DNA of 64,000 nucleotides from Microvirga solisilvae (GCF_022808595.1 NZ_JAKUCN010000003.1:310001-374000), one strand, 5' to 3'; shown: positions 9,312 through 19,024, numbered from the stretch's first letter. Program-made: numbers and translations. The notes: generated by a model from the letters alone, not told the origin.

Positions 9312-10550
9312 TCAGGCCTTATCCAGGCCGTATAGCGAGTGGAGCGTACGCACGGCAAGCTCCGTATAGGCGGAGTCGATCAAAACCGAGAATTTAATCT
9401 CCGAGGTCGTGATCGCGCGGATGTTGATGCCCTTGTCGGCCAGGGCCTTGAAGGCCTTGGCCGCCACGCCCGCATGGCTGCGCATGCCCACGCCGATGGC
9501 CGAGACCTTCACCACGTCGGTGGCGCCCTGGAGATCGCGGAACTCGATCTCCTCCTTATGGGCGTTCAGCACCGCGCAGGCCCGTTCGTACTCGGCGGAA
9601 GGCACCGTGAAGGTGATGTCCGTGGTGGTGGTGTCGTCCGAGACCACCTGGATGATCATGTCCACGTTGATGTTGGCGTCGGCCAACGGCACGAAGATCG
9701 AGGCGGCGATGCCCGGCTTGTCGGCCACATTCCGCAACGTAATCTGGGCTTCGTCGCGCGAATAGGCGATGCCCGTGACAACCTGCTGTTCCATGATGTC
9801 TTCCTCGTCGCAGATGAGGGTGCCGAGCTTGGGGTCGGCGGGATCGTCGAAGCTGGAGCGCACATAGGTCGGGACCCGGTGCATCATGGCGAGCTCGACC
9901 GAGCGCACCTGGAGCACCTTGGCCCCGAGGGAGGCCATTTCCAGCATTTCCTCGTAGGAAACCTTATCCAGGCGCTGCGCCTTGGGCACGATGCGCGGAT
10001 CGGTGGTGTAGACGCCGTCCACGTCCGTATAGATATCGCAGCGCTCGGCGCCGATGGCGGCGGCCAGCGCCACGGCGCTGGTATCCGAGCCGCCGCGGCC
10101 GAGCGTCGTGACCCGGCGGGTGTCCTGATGGACGCCCTGGAAACCGGAGACGACAGCGATTTCCTTATTCTTTTCAAAGCCTTCGATGATGCCGGAGCCA
10201 TCGATGTCGGCGATGCGGGCCGAGCCGTGGGCATCCGAGGTCATGATCGGGATCTGCCAGCCCTGCCAGGACCGGGCCTTGAGGCCGATTTCCTGCAAGG
10301 CGAGGGCCAAAAGGCCGGACGTGACCTGCTCGCCGGAGGCGACGACCACGTCGTATTCCTTGGAATCGTAGAGGGCGGAAGCCTCTTTCACCCAGCCGAC
10401 GAGCTCGTTGGTCTTGCCCGACATGGCCGAGACCACCACGGCCACGTCGAAACCGGCCTCGACCTCGCGTTTGACGTGCCGCGCCACGTTGCGGATGCGC
10501 TCTACGTTGGCGACGGATGTACCGCCGAACTTCATGACAAGACGGGGCAT
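9312..10550 (-). CDS. lysC: aspartate kinase
   Basis: 412 residues. It phosphorylates aspartate, the first step to lysine, threonine and methionine. The N-terminal kinase domain begins VMKFGGTSVA and contains the typical GRGGSDTSAVALAAA segment. Two C-terminal ACT domains follow, with MRSHAGVAAKAF and NIRAITTSEIKFS, the feedback-inhibition module. The monocistronic gene is divergent from ubiG and is separated from ptsP by 103 bases. The ATG and the length agree with the alpha-proteobacterial enzyme. Confidence 0.97.
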   Translation of the reverse strand: MPRLVMKFGGTSVANVERIRNVARHVKREVEAGFDVAVVVSAMSGKTNELVGWVKEASALYDSKEYDVVVASGEQVTSGLLALALQEIGLKARSWQGWQIPIMTSDAHGSARIADIDGSGIIEGFEKNKEIAVVSGFQGVHQDTRRVTTLGRGGSDTSAVALAAAIGAERCDIYTDVDGVYTTDPRIVPKAQRLDKVSYEEMLEMASLGAKVLQVRSVELAMMHRVPTYVRSSFDDPADPKLGTLICDEEDIMEQQVVTGIAYSRDEAQITLRNVADKPGIAASIFVPLADANINVDMIIQVVSDDTTTTDITFTVPSAEYERACAVLNAHKEEIEFRDLQGATDVVKVSAIGVGMRSHAGVAAKAFKALADKGINIRAITTSEIKFSVLIDSAYTELAVRTLHSLYGLDKA

Positions 10551-10678
10551 GCGAAGAAGGCCGTGGGTTAAGGGAAATTTTTGCCCTTCGCGGCGCGAGA
10601 AGGCGCGTATACATGACGGTAGGGCCGCGCCCTGTCAACGCGCGGAAATCAATTCTTTAGCCTAAGGAATCGGATCTC

Positions 10679-11422
10679 ATGACGGATGCCGCCTCCACGA
10701 CCATCGACCCCGCCGAGGTCGCCCGTTTCGAGAAGATTGCCGAGACCTGGTGGGACCCGAGCGGCCCCATGAAGGTGCTGCACAAGTTCAACCCGGTCCG
10801 CCTCGCCTATATCCGGGACGAGGCCTGCCGTCGCTTTGAGCGTGATCCGCGCTCCGCCCGCTCCCTCGAGGGTTTGGCGATCCTCGACGTGGGCTGCGGT
10901 GGTGGCGTGCTGTCCGAACCGCTGGCTCGGCTCGGCGCCACGGTGACCGGGCTCGATCCCGCCCCCACCAACATCTCGGTGGCAAAACTTCATGCGGAGC
11001 GCGCGGGGGTGCCCGTCGATTTTCGCAACGAGACCGTCGAGGCCGTGGTGGCGAGGGGTGAGACCTTCGACATCGTGCTCGCCATGGAGGTGGTGGAGCA
11101 CGTAGCCGATGTGCAGGCCTTCGTGAATGCCTGCGCCAAGGCCGTGAAGCCGGGTGGGGTTCTCGTCATGGCGACGCTCAACCGGACGCTTCGCTCCTTC
11201 GCCTCCGCCATCGTGGGCGCCGAATACATCCTCGGCTGGCTGCCGAAGGGCACGCATGAATGGGACAAGTTCGTCACGCCCGACGAGCTCACCGATGCGC
11301 TGAGGCAGGCCGGCTTCGGCGTGAACGACCTCACCGGCGTCGGCTACAATCCGCTGCGGGACAGCTGGGCGCTGAGCCGGGATCTCTCCGTCAACTACAT
11401 GCTGCTCGCCTCGCGCACCTGA
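10679..11422 (+). CDS. ubiG: ubiquinone biosynthesis O-methyltransferase
   Basis: 247 residues. It performs the two O-methylations of the ubiquinone ring. The N-terminus [20 protein letters not shown] is diagnostic of UbiG. The SAM motif DVGCGGG is at 70-76, and the C-terminal GVGYNPL stretch is also typical. It is divergent from lysC. Its last 28 bases overlap the end of nhaA on the other strand. Confidence 0.97.
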   Translation: MTDAASTTIDPAEVARFEKIAETWWDPSGPMKVLHKFNPVRLAYIRDEACRRFERDPRSARSLEGLAILDVGCGGGVLSEPLARLGATVTGLDPAPTNISVAKLHAERAGVPVDFRNETVEAVVARGETFDIVLAMEVVEHVADVQAFVNACAKAVKPGGVLVMATLNRTLRSFASAIVGAEYILGWLPKGTHEWDKFVTPDELTDALRQAGFGVNDLTGVGYNPLRDSWALSRDLSVNYMLLASRT

Positions 11423-12609
11423 AGCTTTTCGCGCGGCGCGAAGCTCAAGAGCACGTAGCCTACGAGACCTGAAAGGGCGGAGCCCATCAGCACGCCGATC
11501 TTGGCCTCGTCCCCGAGCACCGGATCGCCGGGGAAGGCGAGGGCGCCGATGAACAGGCTCATGGTGAAGCCGATGCCGCAGAGAAGCGCCACGCCGTAGC
11601 ATTGCAGCCGCGTGGCGTTCGCGGGCACGTCCGCGAAGCCGAGCCTGATGGCCGCTTCAGAGAATGCGAAGACGCCGGCCTGCTTGCCGATGAAGAGGCC
11701 CATGGCGATGCCGAGCGGCAGCGGGCTCATGAGCGCATCGAGCGAGAGGCCCGACAAAGCCACGCCCGCATTGGCGAGGCCGAAGATCGGGATGATGCCG
11801 TAAGCGACGGGCTTATGGAGCGCATGTTCCAGACGATGCAAAGGCGCATCCTCCGCACGCGTCTTCTTCGGGTCGGGATGAAGCGGAATGGTGAGCGCCA
11901 GCGCCACGCCTGCGAGCGTCGCGTGAATGCCCGACTTCAGCACGAAGAACCACAGCACAGCGCCGAGGATGAGATAGGGCACAAGACTTGTGACGTTGAA
12001 GCGGTTGAGGGCAATGAGCGCGACAAGACAGAGCGCGGCCAAGCCCAGCATCACGAGCGAGAGATCACTCGTATAGAACAGGGCAATGATGATGATCGCG
12101 CCGAGATCATCGAGGATCGCAAGCGCCGTCAGGAAGATCTTGAGCGATGTCGGCACGCGCGAGCCGAGCACCGCCAATACGCCGAGGGCGAAGGCGATGT
12201 CGGTGGCGGCGGGAATAGCCCAGCCGTGATGAAGCTGCGGCTCGTTGCGGGTGATCGCGAGATAGACAAGCGCCGGCGCGATCATGCCGCCGAGCGCGGC
12301 GATGCCGGGCAGGATGCGGCGCGGCCAGGTGGAGAGCTGCCCGTCCAGCATCTCGCGCTTGATTTCGAGGCCCACCAGCAGGAAGAACACCGCCATCAAC
12401 GCATCGTTGATCCAATGCAGGATGCTTAGGCCGAAGACATAGGTTTTCAGAATGCCGAAATAGAGATCCGCTGCTGGCGAGTTGGCGAGGACGAGCGCGA
12501 TCACCGTCACGCCCATGAGGATCATGCCGCCCGAGGCTTCGCTGTCGAAGAACTTGCGCATCAATGAAATGCGCCGTGTCGGCGTCAGGTCGCTCTTCGG
12601 CTGATCCAT
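11395..12609 (-). CDS. nhaA: Na+/H+ antiporter NhaA
   Basis: 404 residues from the ATG at 12609, which has a strong AAGGAG site six bases upstream; an upstream ATG at 12639 lacks this. It has about twelve membrane segments. NhaA features include [18 protein letters not shown] near the N-terminus, the paired aspartates of the transport site in [15 protein letters not shown], and [17 protein letters not shown]. It exports Na+ in exchange for protons. Its 3' end overlaps ubiG tail to tail. Confidence 0.95.
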   Translation of the reverse strand: MDQPKSDLTPTRRISLMRKFFDSEASGGMILMGVTVIALVLANSPAADLYFGILKTYVFGLSILHWINDALMAVFFLLVGLEIKREMLDGQLSTWPRRILPGIAALGGMIAPALVYLAITRNEPQLHHGWAIPAATDIAFALGVLAVLGSRVPTSLKIFLTALAILDDLGAIIIIALFYTSDLSLVMLGLAALCLVALIALNRFNVTSLVPYLILGAVLWFFVLKSGIHATLAGVALALTIPLHPDPKKTRAEDAPLHRLEHALHKPVAYGIIPIFGLANAGVALSGLSLDALMSPLPLGIAMGLFIGKQAGVFAFSEAAIRLGFADVPANATRLQCYGVALLCGIGFTMSLFIGALAFPGDPVLGDEAKIGVLMGSALSGLVGYVLLSFAPREKLQVREASSM

Positions 12610-12711
12610 TCCTTGCTCCTTCTTCTCAGAACCCGTCATACGCGAAAATGTTCTGAGATGGAGAGCTTAAGCACAGGTTCCCGATAACAATACCGGGAGC
12701 GGTTCCCCTGC

Positions 12712-13230
12712 TCACGCCTGTGAGGGAATGCGGCGTCTCTTGGTGGTAAGGATCGTGTCGAGGGTCACCGGGCGGTAATCCCAGGCATCGACGCCGACAT
12801 CGTATTGCCGGGTCTGCGGCTTCAGCTTGGCGTGCGAATGGCCATGCAGGTCGATCCAGCCGCGGCCCATGTTCTTCCAGGTGCGGAAGGCGTAGTGGCA
12901 CATCACCACGCCGCGTCCCTCCACATTCAGCTCCGCATAGGCCTGCACGCTCGCCCAGCCCTTCGCCGCGAGCGTCGCATCCGCGTCATTGTTGCCGGTG
13001 ATCAGATGCTTGCGTCCATGAAGCTGCGACAGCAGCTCCTCGACCCGCTCCGGGCGAACATGCAGGGCGAAGTCGCCCAGATGCCAGATCTCGTCGTCGG
13101 GGGAGACGGTCTCGTTCCAATTGGCGATGAGCGCCTCGTCATGTTCGGCAATTGTCGCGAACGGGCGCTTGTCGATGCGCAGCACCCGTGGATCGCCGAA
13201 ATGCGTGTCGCTCGTGAAGAAGATCGCCAA
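12712..13230 (-). CDS. small calcineurin-like metallophosphoesterase
   Basis: 172 residues. Metal-binding motifs appear in order: SDTHFGD at the N-terminus, HLGDFA, ITGNND, CHYAF and LHGHSH. They form a complete dinuclear phosphoesterase site. The start is TTG at 13230 with AAGGA upstream; no ATG is available. The substrate is unknown; related small proteins act on nucleotides or phosphodiesters. It lies between nhaA and DUF1178 as a separate unit. Confidence 0.88.
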   Translation of the reverse strand: MAIFFTSDTHFGDPRVLRIDKRPFATIAEHDEALIANWNETVSPDDEIWHLGDFALHVRPERVEELLSQLHGRKHLITGNNDADATLAAKGWASVQAYAELNVEGRGVVMCHYAFRTWKNMGRGWIDLHGHSHAKLKPQTRQYDVGVDAWDYRPVTLDTILTTKRRRIPSQA

Positions 13231-13336
13231 GGCTTATCCTTGCTTGCAGTTCCGGGCCTGCGGTCGCACGAGGATATAGGAAAATAGGGCTGCTCTGTGC
13301 AGGATAAGACGTATTACTCCTCTCGCGCTGATCGGA

Positions 13337-13780
13337 TCAGTTCCGGTCATCCGGCACGACAGGGATCGGCAGCACGTCGATTCCTTCTTCCAGGAGTGCG
13401 CGGGCTTCTTCGAGGTCGGCCTCGCCGCGGATAGAGCGTTCCTCCGCTTCGCCGTAATGCATCTTGCGCGCTTCCTCGACGAAGTTCTTGCCCACATCCT
13501 CCGAGTTCTTCAGCACCTGCTCGCACAGCGCACGCAAGGCCGCGCGGATTTCCTGCTCCTTGTCGGAGAGAACGGCCATGGGCTGCATGTCAGCTTGCAC
13601 GACGGGCGCCTTGTCCGTGCGCGCGACGGACGGCGCCATGATCTGCTTATCGACCTTCGCCGAATTGCAGAACGGGCACGTCACGAAACCGCGCTTGCGC
13701 TGTTCTTCGAAGGCCTCGCTCGAGGGAAACCAGCTTTCGAATTCGTGGGCCTGCTCGCAGGCCAGGGCGTATTTGATCAT
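13337..13780 (-). CDS. DUF1178 family protein
   Basis: 147 residues from the ATG at 13780, where the conserved N-terminus MIKYALACEQAHEFESWF begins; the longer open frame upstream overlaps the nitrilase gene and is not conserved in type. A CPFC pair (VTCPFCNSAKV) and an N-terminal Cys could bind zinc. The C-terminal part is acidic. The gene follows the nitrilase gene at 40 bases in the same direction, a pairing I recall as common in alphaproteobacteria. The function is unknown. Confidence 0.85.
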   Translation of the reverse strand: MIKYALACEQAHEFESWFPSSEAFEEQRKRGFVTCPFCNSAKVDKQIMAPSVARTDKAPVVQADMQPMAVLSDKEQEIRAALRALCEQVLKNSEDVGKNFVEEARKMHYGEAEERSIRGEADLEEARALLEEGIDVLPIPVVPDDRN

Positions 13781-13820
13781 GTCCTTGAACGAAGGGTTAC
13801 GCGATACGCAAACATGACTA

Positions 13821-14684
13821 TCAGGCGGATGCCGCCTGACGGGACTCGGAGGCCAACACAGTCTGAACTTTGAAAGAACGCGCATTCTTCAACGTCGGAA
13901 TGCGTCCGCGCACTTCCGTGACAAGGGCCGGGTCGATCTCGGCGAGGATCACGCCGGGCTCCGTGCCCGCTTCCGCCAGCACGCGGCCCCACGGATCGAC
14001 GATGATAGAATGACCGAAGGTCTCGCGGCCGTCCTCATGCGTTCCGCCTTGCGCGGCCGAGATCATGAAGGAGCCGGTTTCGATGGCGCGGGCGCGGTGC
14101 AGGATGTTCCAATGCGCCTCTCCGGTCTGCTTTGTGAAGGCGGCGGGAGCCGAGAGGAACGATGCGCCGTGCTCGGCAAGCGCCTTGTAGAGTGCTGCGA
14201 AGCGCACGTCGTAGCAGATGGTCATGCCGAGATAGCCCCAGGGCGTCTCGGCCAGCACTGCCGTGTTGCCGCCGGTATAGGTCGCGGATTCGCGCCAGCT
14301 CTCACCGTTCGGCAAATCCACGTCGTAGAGATGGATCTTGTCGTAGGAAGCGACGATCTCGCCGCTCGCGTCGATGAGAAATGCGCGGTTGGCGACCTTG
14401 TCGCCTTCTCTCACGGCGATGGAGCCGATCTGGACTACGATGTTCCTTTCCCGCGCTACCTCGCGAAGAGCCGCGAGCACCGGATCGCTCGCCTGACCGC
14501 CGACCTTCTCGAACATCTCCGCACGGTCGCGGCAGACGAGAGAGGTCATCTCTGGCGTCTGGGCGAAATGCGCGCCCTTGTCCGCCGCTTCGCGGATGAG
14601 GGCGACGGCGGTATCGCGGTTCTTCAGAACGTCGCGGCCGGAGCGCATCTGGATGCAGGCGGCGGTAAAGCGGGTCGAGGTCAT
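13821..14684 (-). CDS. carbon-nitrogen hydrolase (Nit/omega-amidase-like)
   Basis: 287 residues. The nitrilase triad is present: Glu45 (FAQTPEMTSL), Lys116 (YDKIHLYD) and Cys157 (MTICYDVRF). The pattern is close to the Nit1/Nit2 branch that hydrolyses deaminated glutathione or omega-amides. It lies between grxC and DUF1178 in one direction; the neighbouring glutaredoxin makes a deaminated-glutathione role attractive. That role is inference. A typical ATG and spacing support a grxC-nit-DUF1178 unit. Confidence 0.88.
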   Translation of the reverse strand: MTSTRFTAACIQMRSGRDVLKNRDTAVALIREAADKGAHFAQTPEMTSLVCRDRAEMFEKVGGQASDPVLAALREVARERNIVVQIGSIAVREGDKVANRAFLIDASGEIVASYDKIHLYDVDLPNGESWRESATYTGGNTAVLAETPWGYLGMTICYDVRFAALYKALAEHGASFLSAPAAFTKQTGEAHWNILHRARAIETGSFMISAAQGGTHEDGRETFGHSIIVDPWGRVLAEAGTEPGVILAEIDPALVTEVRGRIPTLKNARSFKVQTVLASESRQAASA

Positions 14685-14696
14685 GAAAGGTCTCCG

Positions 14697-14954
14697 TCAG
14701 GCCTGCAGAAGGGGTTCGAGTCCGCCCCGGTCGTCGAGGGCGTAGAGGTCGTCGCAGCCGCCCACATGCTTATCGTTGATGAAGATCTGCGGCACGGTGG
14801 TGCGTCCACCCGCCTTCTGGATCATCTCCGCCCGCGCCTCGGGCGTCTTCTCGATATCGATCTCGGTGAAGGCCGCGCCTTTGTTGCCGAGCAGCTCTTT
14901 CGCGGCGGCGCAATAAGGGCACCAGCTCTTGGTGTAGATCGTGATGGACGGCAT
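14697..14954 (-). CDS. grxC: glutaredoxin 3
   Basis: 85 residues from the ATG at 14954. The dithiol active site CPYC is at 12-15, the cis-Pro is in TTVPQIFIND, and the C-terminal GGCDDLYAL is typical of GrxC. It reduces disulfides with glutathione. The nitrilase gene begins 12 bases after the stop, so the two are probably co-transcribed. Confidence 0.95.
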   Translation of the reverse strand: MPSITIYTKSWCPYCAAAKELLGNKGAAFTEIDIEKTPEARAEMIQKAGGRTTVPQIFINDKHVGGCDDLYALDDRGGLEPLLQA

Positions 14955-14992
14955 CAAATGTCTCCGAACGTTAAGCCTAGATATAGGAGCAA

Positions 14993-15772
14993 TCAGCTCT
15001 CTGTAACAACCCGCGCGAAGGCGAGAATGTCCACCTTGGCCGCCCCACCCCTTAAGAGCGCCCGCGAGGCGGCATTGGCGGTGGAGCCCGTGGTGAGCAC
15101 GTCATCGATGAGAAGAACCGTTTTGCCCTTCAGCCGCGCCTTGGCTTCGGGCAGCACGCGGAAGGCGCCTTGCAGGTTCTCCTGACGCTGCGCCTTGGTG
15201 AGTCCCACCTGACGGCGGGTACGTTTGACGCGATGAAGCAGAGAGGGATCGCAGGGCACGCCGCTTTCAGCCGCCACAATCTGCGCCAGGGCCATGGCTT
15301 GGTTGAAGCGCCGCCGCCACAAGCGCCAGCGATGCAGCGGCACGGGCACGATCACATCCGCTTCCGCCAGCAGTTCAGCGCCCGCCCTGGTCATCATGGT
15401 GCCCAGCGCCCGGGCCAGCTCCAGCCGGTCGTTGTATTTGAGGCGATGCACCAGGAGGCTCGCTGTGCCGTCATATTCTGCCACCGCCCGCGCACGCTGA
15501 AAGACCGGCGGGTCGGCGATGGCGGCAGGCGAGAGCAGGGACTGGCCGAGATCGACCTGGAACGGGGTTCCGAGCCGCTCGCAGAACGGGCGCTCGATGA
15601 AGCGGATGCCGGACCAGCAGGCGGCGCACAACCCATGCGGCTCGCCCGTCGCCCCCTGGCAGGCGATGCAGCTCGGCGGGTAAAGGAGGCCAAGCGCAGC
15701 CTTCGCCATGCGCGCACCAAAGGAGAGCACGGGCTTGAAGGGCATAAGGCTCGGTTGAGGCTCCATGGTCAT
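14993..15772 (-). CDS. ComF family phosphoribosyltransferase-like protein
   Basis: 259 residues. An N-terminal zinc-ribbon has two CxxC pairs (CIAC and CAAC). It is followed by a phosphoribosyltransferase domain with the PRPP loop VLLIDDVLTTGSTA near the end. ComF proteins are linked to DNA uptake in competent species; in alphaproteobacteria the role is unclear. The exact start is uncertain: ATGs at 15772, 15766 and 15745 all leave the zinc ribbon intact. It is divergent from the methyltransferase at 15873. Confidence 0.88.
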   Translation of the reverse strand: MTMEPQPSLMPFKPVLSFGARMAKAALGLLYPPSCIACQGATGEPHGLCAACWSGIRFIERPFCERLGTPFQVDLGQSLLSPAAIADPPVFQRARAVAEYDGTASLLVHRLKYNDRLELARALGTMMTRAGAELLAEADVIVPVPLHRWRLWRRRFNQAMALAQIVAAESGVPCDPSLLHRVKRTRRQVGLTKAQRQENLQGAFRVLPEAKARLKGKTVLLIDDVLTTGSTANAASRALLRGGAAKVDILAFARVVTES

Positions 15773-15872
15773 GATCGAAGCTTAGCCGATCGGCCGCGCC
15801 TGTGCATCTCTTCGCGGCGAGCATGAAAAACTCCTTGGTTCTTGTGACCGAAGAGGCCATATCGAGCGCCTG

Positions 15873-16757
15873 ATGAGCACACCTGACGTCTTCGACCGCT
15901 CCCTTGTCCGCCGCCGCCTCGCCCGCGCCTTGAAGGCGGGCTATGCCGATTTCCTTCTCCTTCGCACTGTCGAGGATCTGCAGGAGCGGCTGTCGACCGT
16001 GCTCCGGTCCTTTCCTCTGGCTCTCGATGTGGGAACGCCGACCGCCGCCGCCGCCGCCGCTCTGCGCCGCAGCGGCCTTGCGGAAAAGGTCGTGCGTCTC
16101 GCACCCGTGGCGGAAGCAGGCGCCGTGCTCGGCGACGAGGAGCGGCTGCCTTTCTCCGGCGAGCAATTCGATCTCGCCGTCTCCCTGCTGGCGTTGCAGA
16201 GTGTGAACGACCTGCCGGGCGCGCTCATCCAGATTCGCCGCGCGCTGAAAGCCGACGGCCTCTTCATGGGCGCGTTGCTCGGCGGCGCGACGCTTACCGA
16301 GTTGCGTCAGGCCCTCACCCAGGCCGAGGCCGAGATCGAGGGCGGCGTGAGTCCCCGCGTCGCGCCCTTCGCTGACCTGCGCGATATCGGCGGCCTTCTG
16401 CAACGCGCGGGCTTTGCACTGCCGGTTACCGATTCGGACGTGATCCGCGTGCGCTACGCCAATGCCTTCGCCCTCATGCGCGATCTTCGCGCCATGGGGC
16501 TGACCAACGCGCTCAACGACCGCCGCCGTACGCCTTTGAAGCGCGCCACCCTGTTCCGTGCGGCGGAGATCTATGCGGAGCGTTTCGCCGATCCGGACGG
16601 GCGAATTCCCGCGACTTTCGAGATCGTGTGGCTCTCCGGCTGGACGCCACATGAGAGCCAGCAGAAGCCCCTGCGGCCAGGCTCCGCCAAGGTGAGGCTG
16701 GCGGATGCGCTGGGCACGAAGGAGGGCAATCCTTCGCCCGAGCTCAAGAAGGATTGA
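15873..16757 (+). CDS. NDUFAF5/BioC-like methyltransferase-fold protein
   Basis: 294 residues. The N-terminus (FDRSLVRRRLARAL) and middle (EERLPFSGEQFDLAVSLLALQSVNDLPGALIQIRRAL) match the family of complex I assembly factor NDUFAF5, a SAM-dependent enzyme that hydroxylates an Arg in a complex I subunit. SAM motif I is weak: LALDVGTPTAAAAAAL instead of DxGxGxG. It is divergent from comF, a gene order I recall in Rhizobiales. The family is likely; the activity is inferred. Confidence 0.75.
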   Translation: MSTPDVFDRSLVRRRLARALKAGYADFLLLRTVEDLQERLSTVLRSFPLALDVGTPTAAAAAALRRSGLAEKVVRLAPVAEAGAVLGDEERLPFSGEQFDLAVSLLALQSVNDLPGALIQIRRALKADGLFMGALLGGATLTELRQALTQAEAEIEGGVSPRVAPFADLRDIGGLLQRAGFALPVTDSDVIRVRYANAFALMRDLRAMGLTNALNDRRRTPLKRATLFRAAEIYAERFADPDGRIPATFEIVWLSGWTPHESQQKPLRPGSAKVRLADALGTKEGNPSPELKKD

Positions 16758-16873
16758 TCTTCCGTATCAATGCTCTTCCGTGGTGGTGCCCTTGGGCTGC
16801 AACCGGGCTGCTCTAGTTCCATTCTTCAGGAGACAATCCTCCTTGAAAGCCATGTGCTGAGAGTCCCTGTGTC

Positions 16874-17239
16874 ATGAGAGAGCCCGGCCCGGACCATCCG
16901 ATCACGATCACGCAGAACCCGCACCGTATCCGGGTCATGCTCGGCGGCTTCATCATCGCCGAAACCACGCGGGCGCTCACGCTGAAGGAAGCCACGCTTC
17001 CCCCGGTGCAGTACATCCCACGGGAGGATGTGCGCATGGACCTGCTTGATTCCACCGATCACATCTCCCATTGCCCCTATAAGGGCGATGCCTCGTATTT
17101 CACCGTCTCGGGCGGCGGCCTCGTGCGCGAGAACGCCGCCTGGAGCTATGAAAATCCGTCGCCCTCGGTCGCGGGCATCAAGGAGCACATCGCCTTCTAT
17201 CCGGAGAAGGTCGACGACATCGAGGAATTCACCGACTGA
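16874..17239 (+). CDS. DUF427 domain protein
   Basis: 121 residues. A single DUF427 domain holds the typical run VMLGGFIIAETTRAL, YIPREDVRMDLL and HCPYKGDASYF; the C-terminus is AFYPEKVD. These are small beta-barrel proteins whose biochemical role is not settled. It lies between the NDUFAF5-like gene (117 bases upstream) and the convergent Mpo1-like gene, six bases away. Confidence 0.88.
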   Translation: MREPGPDHPITITQNPHRIRVMLGGFIIAETTRALTLKEATLPPVQYIPREDVRMDLLDSTDHISHCPYKGDASYFTVSGGGLVRENAAWSYENPSPSVAGIKEHIAFYPEKVDDIEEFTD

Positions 17240-17245
17240 CATTCC

Positions 17246-17737
17246 TCATGCCTGCTTCGTCTCATCGCTCGTGAGGCGCGCGAGATCGCGGCGTAGTCCC
17301 AGCATCATCAGCACCTCGGCCATGATGAACATGGGCCCGATGAAAGCCTGGAACAGATTGTCCATGAGCGCCGGCCTGCGACCCTCGAAAGCATGGCCCA
17401 CGAGCTGAAACACCCAGCCGCCGACGAACAGCAGCGCGAACAGCCACCATGTCGGGCCGCTGCCGTATGTTCCAGAAAACCAGTTGGAAAACAGGATCAT
17501 CGGCAACAACACTACGGCCATGGCGAGGCCGATTGTGACGTCCAGGGCGATCCAGCCTAAGAGCGCGAGCACGCCGACAATCCAGGCGCCCGAGATTCCG
17601 CCGGGCTGCCAGAGGGCGAGGATCAGCAGAAGCGACAGCACGATGGCGGGAATGCCGATGAAATGCGTGGCGCGGTTGCGATGGTCCCGGTGGTAGCTGG
17701 AATAGGTGGCGAGCTGGCGTTCGAACAATGCGGACAT
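17246..17737 (-). CDS. Mpo1-like membrane protein (DUF962)
   Basis: 163 residues with four predicted membrane segments. The N-terminal YSSYHRDHRNRATHFIGIP and the later FQLVGHAFEGRRPAL carry the His residues of the Mpo1/YGL010w family. Yeast Mpo1 is a dioxygenase that shortens 2-hydroxy fatty acids by alpha-oxidation. A ribosome-binding site AGGGAGG precedes the ATG. By family it may act on hydroxylated lipids, plausible in Rhizobiales with 2-hydroxy acyl chains; this is inference. Confidence 0.82.
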   Translation of the reverse strand: MSALFERQLATYSSYHRDHRNRATHFIGIPAIVLSLLLILALWQPGGISGAWIVGVLALLGWIALDVTIGLAMAVVLLPMILFSNWFSGTYGSGPTWWLFALLFVGGWVFQLVGHAFEGRRPALMDNLFQAFIGPMFIMAEVLMMLGLRRDLARLTSDETKQA

Positions 17738-17865
17738 GGACGGCCTCCCTTGTTGTTTGATGAAACAATGTAGAGGAACGAAAGCGGATGGCGAGCAGGC
17801 TTTTAGTGGGGCTTGCTGACATCCTGTCTTCGCGCCAGTCTCTCCTTCGAAAACCGAGTGATGCC

Positions 17866-19014
17866 ATGCAATCCTTCACCTTCAACACCGCCCCATCCCT
17901 CGTCTTCGGTGCCGGCAGCATCGCGCGCCTCGGCAATGTCGCCGCGCAGCAACTGGGGCCCCGCATCATGATCGTCACCGATGCGGGACTGGTGAAGGCC
18001 GGGTTGCTCGAAAAGGCGGTGCATGCCTTGGAGGGAGCTGGCGTTGCCGTGAGCGTGTTCGACGGCGTTGTCGCCGATCCGCCCGAGGCGGTGGTGCTGG
18101 CGGCGGTTGCGCAGGCGAAGGCGTTCGACGCGCGGGCCGTGATCGGATTCGGCGGCGGATCCTCCATCGACGTGGCGAAGCTCGTGGCGCTGCTGGTGCG
18201 AAGTGGCGAGGAATTGTCGGAGATTTATGGTGTAGGCATTGCAAAGGGACCGAGGCTTCCGCTCCTCGCCGTTCCGACGACGGCGGGTACCGGATCGGAG
18301 GTGACGCCGATTTCCATCGTCACGACCGGCGCGCATGAGAAGAAGGGCGTGGTCTCACCGCTCATCATTCCCGACATCGCACTTCTCGACCCGGAGCTCA
18401 CGCTGAACCTTCCGCCGCATGTCACGGCAGCGACCGGCATCGATGCGATGGTCCATGCCATCGAGGCCTATACCTCGACGAGCGCCAACAACAATCCGGT
18501 CTCGAAGGCGCTGGCGAAAGAGGCGCTGCATCTGTTGGGCCGCAACATCGAGCGCGCCGTGCATCACGGTCAGGACGGCGAGGCGAGGGCGGCGATGCTC
18601 ATCGGCTCCATGCTCGCGGGCCAGGCTTTCGCCAATTCACCCGTCGCCGCCGTGCATGCACTGGCCTATCCCATCGGCGGGCATTTCGGCGTGCCGCATG
18701 GCCTCTCTAACGCGCTCGTGCTGCCGCATGTTCTGCGCTTCAACGCGAGCGCCTGCGAGCAGGCCTATGCGGATCTTGCGCCGCATGCTTTCCCTGAACT
18801 TGCCGAAAACGCGAGCGCGGATGCCTTCGTCGAGGCGCTTGCTGCTCTCTGCACGAAGGTCGGCCTGCAGCCGCGCCTGCGCGATGTGGGAATCCCGCAG
18901 GATGCGCTGCCGATGCTGGCGGAGGATGCCATGAAGCAGACGCGCCTTCTCGTGAACAACCCGCGTCCGCTCACCTTGGACGATGCGCGCGCGATCTACG
19001 AAGCGGCCTGGTAA
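17866..19014 (+). CDS. iron-containing alcohol dehydrogenase
   Basis: 382 residues from the ATG at 17866, which gives the normal family length; an upstream in-frame start at 17788 adds 26 atypical residues. The NAD-binding region contains IGFGGGSSIDVAK. The metal site is formed by GIDAMVHAIEAY and HALAYPIGGHFGVPHG. It belongs to the group with YiaY/FucO; the substrate cannot be read. The thioesterase gene follows 11 bases later, so the two probably form an operon. Confidence 0.92.
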   Translation: MQSFTFNTAPSLVFGAGSIARLGNVAAQQLGPRIMIVTDAGLVKAGLLEKAVHALEGAGVAVSVFDGVVADPPEAVVLAAVAQAKAFDARAVIGFGGGSSIDVAKLVALLVRSGEELSEIYGVGIAKGPRLPLLAVPTTAGTGSEVTPISIVTTGAHEKKGVVSPLIIPDIALLDPELTLNLPPHVTAATGIDAMVHAIEAYTSTSANNNPVSKALAKEALHLLGRNIERAVHHGQDGEARAAMLIGSMLAGQAFANSPVAAVHALAYPIGGHFGVPHGLSNALVLPHVLRFNASACEQAYADLAPHAFPELAENASADAFVEALAALCTKVGLQPRLRDVGIPQDALPMLAEDAMKQTRLLVNNPRPLTLDDARAIYEAAW

Positions 19015-19024
19015 GAAGCGCCCC

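Noticed and set aside
9339-10571. 410-residue open frame opposite lysC
   Set aside because: His/Gly/Asp-rich shadow typical of antisense frames to high-GC genes; lysC is certain.
13781-13885. N-terminal extension of DUF1178 to 13885
   Set aside because: It would overlap the nitrilase gene and adds residues unlike the family; MIKYALACEQAHE is the usual start.
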